DNA from: Klebsiella pneumoniae | GTDB lineage: Bacteria > Pseudomonadota > Gammaproteobacteria > Enterobacterales > Enterobacteriaceae | Assembly (NCBI RefSeq): GCF_000742135.1 | Contig: NZ_KN046818.1 | Location: forward strand, 2,152,600-2,216,599 | Length of the DNA stretch: 64,000 nucleotides | Direction of reading: 5' to 3' | In this document: positions 59,976 to 64,000 of the stretch, in pieces | Numbering within the stretch: the first letter of the stretch is position 1 | Layout: each line of letters starts with the position of its first letter | Program-made: the position numbers and the translations under genes | Notes under the pieces: generated by a model | The model's database searches: none | What the model saw: the letters and a program-made list of their open reading frames with translations, nothing else | Told to the model about the DNA's origin: nothing

Positions 59976-61199
59976 ATGGTGGTAGCGGATAGTCAACCAG
60001 GCCATATCGATCAAATAAAGCAGACCAATGCGGGCGCCGTGTATCGCCTGATTGATCAGCTCGGCCCGGTATCGCGTATCGACCTTTCCCGATTTGCGCA
60101 ACTGGCGCCGGCCAGCATCACCAAAATCGTCCGCGAAATGCTGGAAGCGCATCTGGTTCAGGAGACCGAGATCCAGGAGCCCGGCAGCCGCGGCCGCCCG
60201 GCGGTGGGGCTGATGGTGGAGACCGAGGCATGGCACTATCTGGCGGTGCGCATCAGCCGCGGTGAGATCCATCTTTCGCTGCGTGATTTAAGCAGTCAGC
60301 TGGTGGTGGAGGATCAGCTGGAGCTGGCGCTCACCGACAGCACGCCGTTTCTGACGCGCGTTATCGACCATATTGATCGTTTCTTTATTCGCCATCAAAA
60401 GAAGCTGGAACGCCTTACCTCCATCGCCATGACGATGCCCGGTATTATCGATACCGAAAATGGCATTATTCATCGCATGCCGTTTTATGAGGATGTTAAA
60501 GATGTCCCGCTCGGCGAAGCGCTGGCCAATCATACCGGGGTGCCAGTCTATATTCAGCATGACATCAGCGCCTGGACTATGGCGGAATCTTTGTTTGGCG
60601 CCTCGCGCGGCGCCCGGGACGTCATTCAGGTGGTCATCGATCATAACGTCGGCGCCGGGGTGATCACCGATGGGCGCCTGCTGCACGCCGGCAGCAGCAG
60701 CCTGGTGGAGATTGGCCATACCCAGGTCGATCCCTACGGCAAACGCTGTTACTGCGGCAACCATGGTTGTCTGGAGACGATTGCCAGCGTAGAAAGCGTG
60801 CTGGAGCTGGCGCAGATGCGCATGGCGCAGTCGATGAGCTCGCTGCTGCACCAGCGTCCGCTGAGCGTGGAGTGGCTTTGTCAGGCGGCGCTGCAGGGCG
60901 ATTTGCTAGCCCGGGACATCATCAGCGGCGTGGGTAATCACGTTGGGCGGATTCTGGCGATCATGGTCAATCTGTTTAATCCGCAGAAAATTCTGATTGG
61001 CTCGCCGTTCAATCTGGCGGCAGAAATTCTTTTTCCGGCAATTTCCAGCTGTATTCGGCAACAATCTCTCCCAGCCTATAGCCGGCATATTACCGTTGAA
61101 AGTACTCAGTTCTCCAACCGCGGAACGATGGCTGGCGCGGCGCTGGTTAAAGATGCGCTCTATAACGGATCCTTACTCATACGACTGTTACAGGGTTAA
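59976..61199 (+). CDS. mlc: Mlc (DgsA), repressor of PTS and sugar genes
   Basis: 407-residue ROK-family repressor, one residue longer than E. coli Mlc. N-terminal helix-turn-helix (DQLGPVSRIDLSRFAQLAPA, SITKIVREMLEAHL), then the ROK domain with zinc site GKRCYCGNHGCLETIASVES (Cys257, Cys259, Cys264 type) preceded by the His in EIGHTQVDPY. It represses ptsG, manXYZ, malT and others, and is inactivated by binding unphosphorylated EIICB-Glc at the membrane. ATG preceded by GGGAGT. Confidence 0.97.
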   Translation: MVVADSQPGHIDQIKQTNAGAVYRLIDQLGPVSRIDLSRFAQLAPASITKIVREMLEAHLVQETEIQEPGSRGRPAVGLMVETEAWHYLAVRISRGEIHLSLRDLSSQLVVEDQLELALTDSTPFLTRVIDHIDRFFIRHQKKLERLTSIAMTMPGIIDTENGIIHRMPFYEDVKDVPLGEALANHTGVPVYIQHDISAWTMAESLFGASRGARDVIQVVIDHNVGAGVITDGRLLHAGSSSLVEIGHTQVDPYGKRCYCGNHGCLETIASVESVLELAQMRMAQSMSSLLHQRPLSVEWLCQAALQGDLLARDIISGVGNHVGRILAIMVNLFNPQKILIGSPFNLAAEILFPAISSCIRQQSLPAYSRHITVESTQFSNRGTMAGAALVKDALYNGSLLIRLLQG

Positions 61200-61326
61200 C
61201 ATTTTTTCATAGTCACACCAAAAATTGCGCTATCTCAAGCTGACCTCAGACGGCTTCACGTAGACTTTGCCCACCGTTGATTATTTCTCTCCCGTATATT
61301 TCATCGACAAAACTGTGGGGTTAGTG

Positions 61327-62022
61327 ATGTTTAAGCGTTTCTTTATTACAGGTACAGACACCTCTGTCGGGAAGACAGTGGTTTCCCGTGCGCTGTTGCA
61401 GGCACTTGCTGCCAGAGGCAAAAGCGTGGCCGGGTATAAGCCTGTGGCGAAGGGCAGCAAAGAGACGCCGGACGGTTTACGTAACAAAGATGCGCTGGTG
61501 TTGCAGAGCGTCTCCACGCTGGCGTTACCTTATGAGGCTGTCAACCCCATCGCCTTAAGCGAAGACGAGAGCAGCGTGGCGCATAGCTGCCCGATCAACT
61601 ACGGTCTGCTGTCCGATGGTTTGCAGCGTCTGGCCGCGCAGGTCGAACACGTGGTGGTTGAAGGCACCGGCGGCTGGCGCAGCCTGATGAACGACCTGCG
61701 GCCGCTCTCCGAGTGGGTGGTTCAGGAGCAGCTCCCAGTGCTGATGGTGGTGGGGATCCAGGAGGGGTGCATCAACCATGCGCTACTGACAGCCCAGGCG
61801 ATCGCCAATGACGGTTTACCGCTGATTGGCTGGGTGGCCAATCGGATCAACCCCGGTCTGGCGCACTACGCCGAAATCATCGATGTCCTCAGCAAAAAGC
61901 TGCCGGCGCCGCTGATCGGCGAGCTGCCTTATCTACCGCGCGCCGAACAGCGTGAGCTGAGCCGCTACGTCGACTTAGACATGCTCGGCAACGTGATGGC
62001 GATAGATCGAATCCCGGCGTAA
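61327..62022 (+). CDS. bioD2: Dethiobiotin synthetase 2 (BioD2/YnfK)
   Basis: 231-residue ATP-dependent ligase of the dethiobiotin synthetase fold. The P-loop is [18 protein letters not shown] at residues 6-22, with [13 protein letters not shown] and the adenine-side loop WVANRINPG. The start MFKRFFITG is preferred over a frame beginning at 61267. It is the paralogue of BioD next to mlc and clcB in enterics. Its last 48 bases overlap the 3' end of the convergent clcB. Confidence 0.93.
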   Translation: MFKRFFITGTDTSVGKTVVSRALLQALAARGKSVAGYKPVAKGSKETPDGLRNKDALVLQSVSTLALPYEAVNPIALSEDESSVAHSCPINYGLLSDGLQRLAAQVEHVVVEGTGGWRSLMNDLRPLSEWVVQEQLPVLMVVGIQEGCINHALLTAQAIANDGLPLIGWVANRINPGLAHYAEIIDVLSKKLPAPLIGELPYLPRAEQRELSRYVDLDMLGNVMAIDRIPA

Positions 62023-63234
62023 CGTCCGCGACAGCACAGACGACACGACGCAGGTTATCAGCAGACCGGGCAGCAGCGTATACTGCCCGGTCATCTCGCA
62101 AATCATCAGGGTTGACATGATCGGCGCATGGGTCGTGGCGGCCAGAAACGCCGCCATGCCGGTCAGACCCATCATGATGGCCATTTCTTCACTTCCCGGT
62201 AGCCACAGCCTGCTGAAGCAGGCAAACAGCATGCCCATCGCCAGGCCGACAAACAGCGTCGGGGTGAAGACCCCGCCAGGCGCGCCGGAGCCGCTGCTGG
62301 CCAGCACCGCCAGCAGTTTGCAGATAAATACGCCCACCAGCAGCGCACCGGACGGCGGCAGCAGCAAATAGCTTTGCACTACGCTGTAGCCGTTGCCCCA
62401 TACTGCCGGGGTGATGAGCGATAAGCCGCCGACAATTAGCCCGCCCAGCGCCAGCTGCCACGGCGGCGCCAGCTTTAGTTTAACGAACCCGCGGTGGCTG
62501 TAGTCCATCAGCCAGATAAACAGCGGCCCGCACAGCCCGGCCAGCAGGCCAGTCGCCAGCATTAAGCCATAGTGCAGGGCGCTGAGGTTTTGCTGTAACA
62601 CGACGTGATACAGCGGCGCGGCGCCGCCATTAAGAAACTGCGTCAACAGCAGGGCGATCACCGCCGAGATCACCACCGGCCCAAGCGAGGCCAGCATCAG
62701 CGTACCAAAGAGAATTTCAGCAATAAACAGGCTGCCGGCCAGCGGGGCATGATAGGCGCTGGCCATCCCGGCAGCCGCGCCGCAGGCGACCCATAGCTTC
62801 CATTCACTCTGCGGCGTGAAGCGACGGGCAAACAGCGAGGCCGCCAGCGCGGCCAGCAGGATCATGGCGCCTTCCCGGCCAATCGCGCTGCCGGTCACCA
62901 CGACCAGCAATGACGCCAGTGATTTCACCAGGCTTGCCGGCGTATCGAAACAGCCGTCGCCGGTCTCCAGGGCTTCCATATAATCGGTGGCGGCATGCGG
63001 ACGCGCGACGCTGCGTCGTTGCCAGAGCCAGAGTAAGGTTCCCGCCGTCAGGCCGCCCAGCGCGGGGGTAACCAGCCGACGCCACGCCGGCAGCGACTGT
63101 GCGGCGTTGACCAGGCTCCCGCTGTCATTACTGAGCAACAGCGTTTCCAGCACCACCATAGCGTGGCGAAACAGCGCCACCGCCAGGGCGGCGAGAAGGC
63201 CAATCAGGGTGGCGATCAGCAGGCGGCGAAACAT
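61975..63234 (-). CDS. clcB: ClC-type chloride channel/antiporter ClcB
   Basis: About 419-residue ClC-family membrane protein starting [20 protein letters not shown], close to E. coli (418); a start at 63270 would add 12 residues. The anion-path motifs are [11 protein letters not shown] (with the gating-type Glu) and [14 protein letters not shown], plus [17 protein letters not shown]. In E. coli ClcA and ClcB support extreme acid resistance. It overlaps bioD2 by 48 bases. Confidence 0.92.
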   Translation of the reverse strand: MFRRLLIATLIGLLAALAVALFRHAMVVLETLLLSNDSGSLVNAAQSLPAWRRLVTPALGGLTAGTLLWLWQRRSVARPHAATDYMEALETGDGCFDTPASLVKSLASLLVVVTGSAIGREGAMILLAALAASLFARRFTPQSEWKLWVACGAAAGMASAYHAPLAGSLFIAEILFGTLMLASLGPVVISAVIALLLTQFLNGGAAPLYHVVLQQNLSALHYGLMLATGLLAGLCGPLFIWLMDYSHRGFVKLKLAPPWQLALGGLIVGGLSLITPAVWGNGYSVVQSYLLLPPSGALLVGVFICKLLAVLASSGSGAPGGVFTPTLFVGLAMGMLFACFSRLWLPGSEEMAIMMGLTGMAAFLAATTHAPIMSTLMICEMTGQYTLLPGLLITCVVSSVLSRTLRRDSIYRHHVAEHV

Positions 63235-63368
63235 CACCTGCACATCAGGATAGGGATGAAGACGATGCATTAGTCACGGCGAGGTTCGGAAAACATTGGC
63301 TTATTGTGATAGGGAATAACCTTAGATGCAAAAGCGATAAGTGCGGGTGAAAGGCTGGGAAGCGGCAA

Positions 63369-63396
63369 AATAAAACCGCGCCGGATATCGGCGCGG
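63369..63396 (-). terminator. Terminator of dmsD
   Basis: Minus-strand stem CCGCGCCG / CGGCGCGG with a five-base loop followed by TTTTATTTTG, just past the dmsD stop. Confidence 0.85.
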
Positions 63397-63403
63397 CGAA
63401 GGG

Positions 63404-64000
63404 TTAACGATAGAGCGGTTTTTGCGCCACGGCGATCGGCAGACTCTCCTGCCACTGCGCCAGAGTCGCCTGCGCCAGCTGACCCAGCGCCTGATAGAAG
63501 GGGTGGGCGGCATGGTCGACAAAGACACTCAGGAAACGCCCGGACCACGGCAGCAGGTGCCAGGCCAGCAGCTGAGCGAACAACGCATCCTGCTCCGTTT
63601 CGCACAACCATGCCGCCAGGAGTAGCACGGTGCCGAAATGATCTTCCGGTTCGTTGCCATCGGCCTCCAGCGCGATACCGTTCTCGCGCATCCACTGGCG
63701 CAGAGCCAGCGTGGAATCGCCAAACAGCACAGACTCTTTATCCAGCCAGACAGAGCCCCAGGGCGGCGCCGGCAGGGCCCATGGCCCGATAAACAGGCGC
63801 TGCCAGGCTTCCGGCAACGTTTCTTCAGCCGATGCGGCAAACCCTGACGCCAGCAGGGCTGCGACCGGGAAGGGCCACTGCTGCTGCCAGCTCCCGTCCT
63901 GGAAGGCGGCGACCAGCGGCGCAATTTCCGCGCTATTCGGCGCATAAGAGAACAGCGCGCCCAGGGTGCGGGCGCTTAACGCGACGGCGTCGCGATTTGG
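63404..64000 (-). CDS. dmsD: Tat proofreading chaperone DmsD (5' end outside window)
   Basis: TorD/DmsD-family redox-enzyme maturation protein, which binds the twin-arginine leader of DmsA-type reductases. The frame is open to the right edge, giving 198 residues of a family length near 204, so only a few N-terminal residues are lost. Conserved: EAWQRLFIGPWALPAPPWGS, ESVLFGDSTLALRQWM, EPEDHFGTVLLLAAWL and HLLPWSGRFLSVF. In E. coli it follows the ynfEFGH reductase genes, which probably lie just beyond the window. Confidence 0.95.
   Translation of the reverse strand, partial: PNRDAVALSARTLGALFSYAPNSAEIAPLVAAFQDGSWQQQWPFPVAALLASGFAASAEETLPEAWQRLFIGPWALPAPPWGSVWLDKESVLFGDSTLALRQWMRENGIALEADGNEPEDHFGTVLLLAAWLCETEQDALFAQLLAWHLLPWSGRFLSVFVDHAAHPFYQALGQLAQATLAQWQESLPIAVAQKPLYR

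Overview
The window is chromosomal DNA of an enteric bacterium, almost certainly a Klebsiella of the K. pneumoniae complex. Core gene order (tus-rstB-rstA-ydgC-folM-ydgI-ydgH-pntAB, uspE-fnr-ogt-abgTBA/abgR-smrA, tqsA-mdtJI-ydgD-asr, ynfM/ynfL-mlc-bioD2-clcB-dmsD) is that of the enterobacterial replication-terminus region. The malonate decarboxylase (mdc) cluster, the beta-ketoadipate (pca) cluster and the soluble NADH:fumarate reductase/ApbE pair are typical Klebsiella additions. GC content is high throughout, except in a few AT-rich promoter regions. I see no tRNA, rRNA, insertion sequence, prophage or CRISPR array.

Layout. 1-7.6 kb: tus (cut by the left edge) with a Ter site in its promoter, the RstB/RstA two-component system with a small secreted-protein gene between the two, ydgC, folM, the antiporter ydgI and ydgH. 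8.1-13.3 kb: the pntAB transhydrogenase, a 62-residue YdiH-like protein, uspE and fnr. 13.5-20.7 kb: ogt, a 52-residue membrane protein, the p-aminobenzoyl-glutamate uptake and cleavage operon abgABT with divergent abgR, and smrA. 20.7-26.7 kb: pcaR and pcaIJFBDC, followed by a gene-free stretch of REP-type 115-bp tandem repeats and a hairpin-rich segment (26.7-27.45 kb). 27.5-39.3 kb: an MscS-type channel, then an anaerobic C4-dicarboxylate module made of a class I fumarase, a DASS dicarboxylate transporter, a three-domain NADH:fumarate reductase, its flavin transferase ApbE and a DcuSR-like sensor/regulator pair. A perfect FNR box lies in the divergent promoter region. 39.3-42.7 kb: a hypothetical gene, a divergent MurQ-like SIS protein and mqo. 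42.9-50.9 kb: mdcR and mdcABCDEFGH. 51-64 kb: tqsA, mdtJI, ydgD, several very small ORFs, ydgU, asr, an M32 carboxypeptidase, ynfM/ynfL, mlc, bioD2, clcB and dmsD (cut by the right edge).

How the parts connect. Regulators and probable targets lie together. RstA is encoded at 3 kb and a near-consensus RstA box lies upstream of asr at 55.7 kb. FNR is encoded at 13 kb, with an FNR box in its own promoter and another in the dicarboxylate module. PcaR has three copies of its family operator in front of pcaI. The dicarboxylate module makes metabolic sense: import C4-dicarboxylate, interconvert malate and fumarate with fumarase, and use fumarate as a cytoplasmic sink for NADH through a flavoprotein matured by the adjacent ApbE. 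The most unusual protein is the MurQ-like SIS protein at 39.9 kb, in which both catalytic glutamates of the etherase family appear to be replaced.
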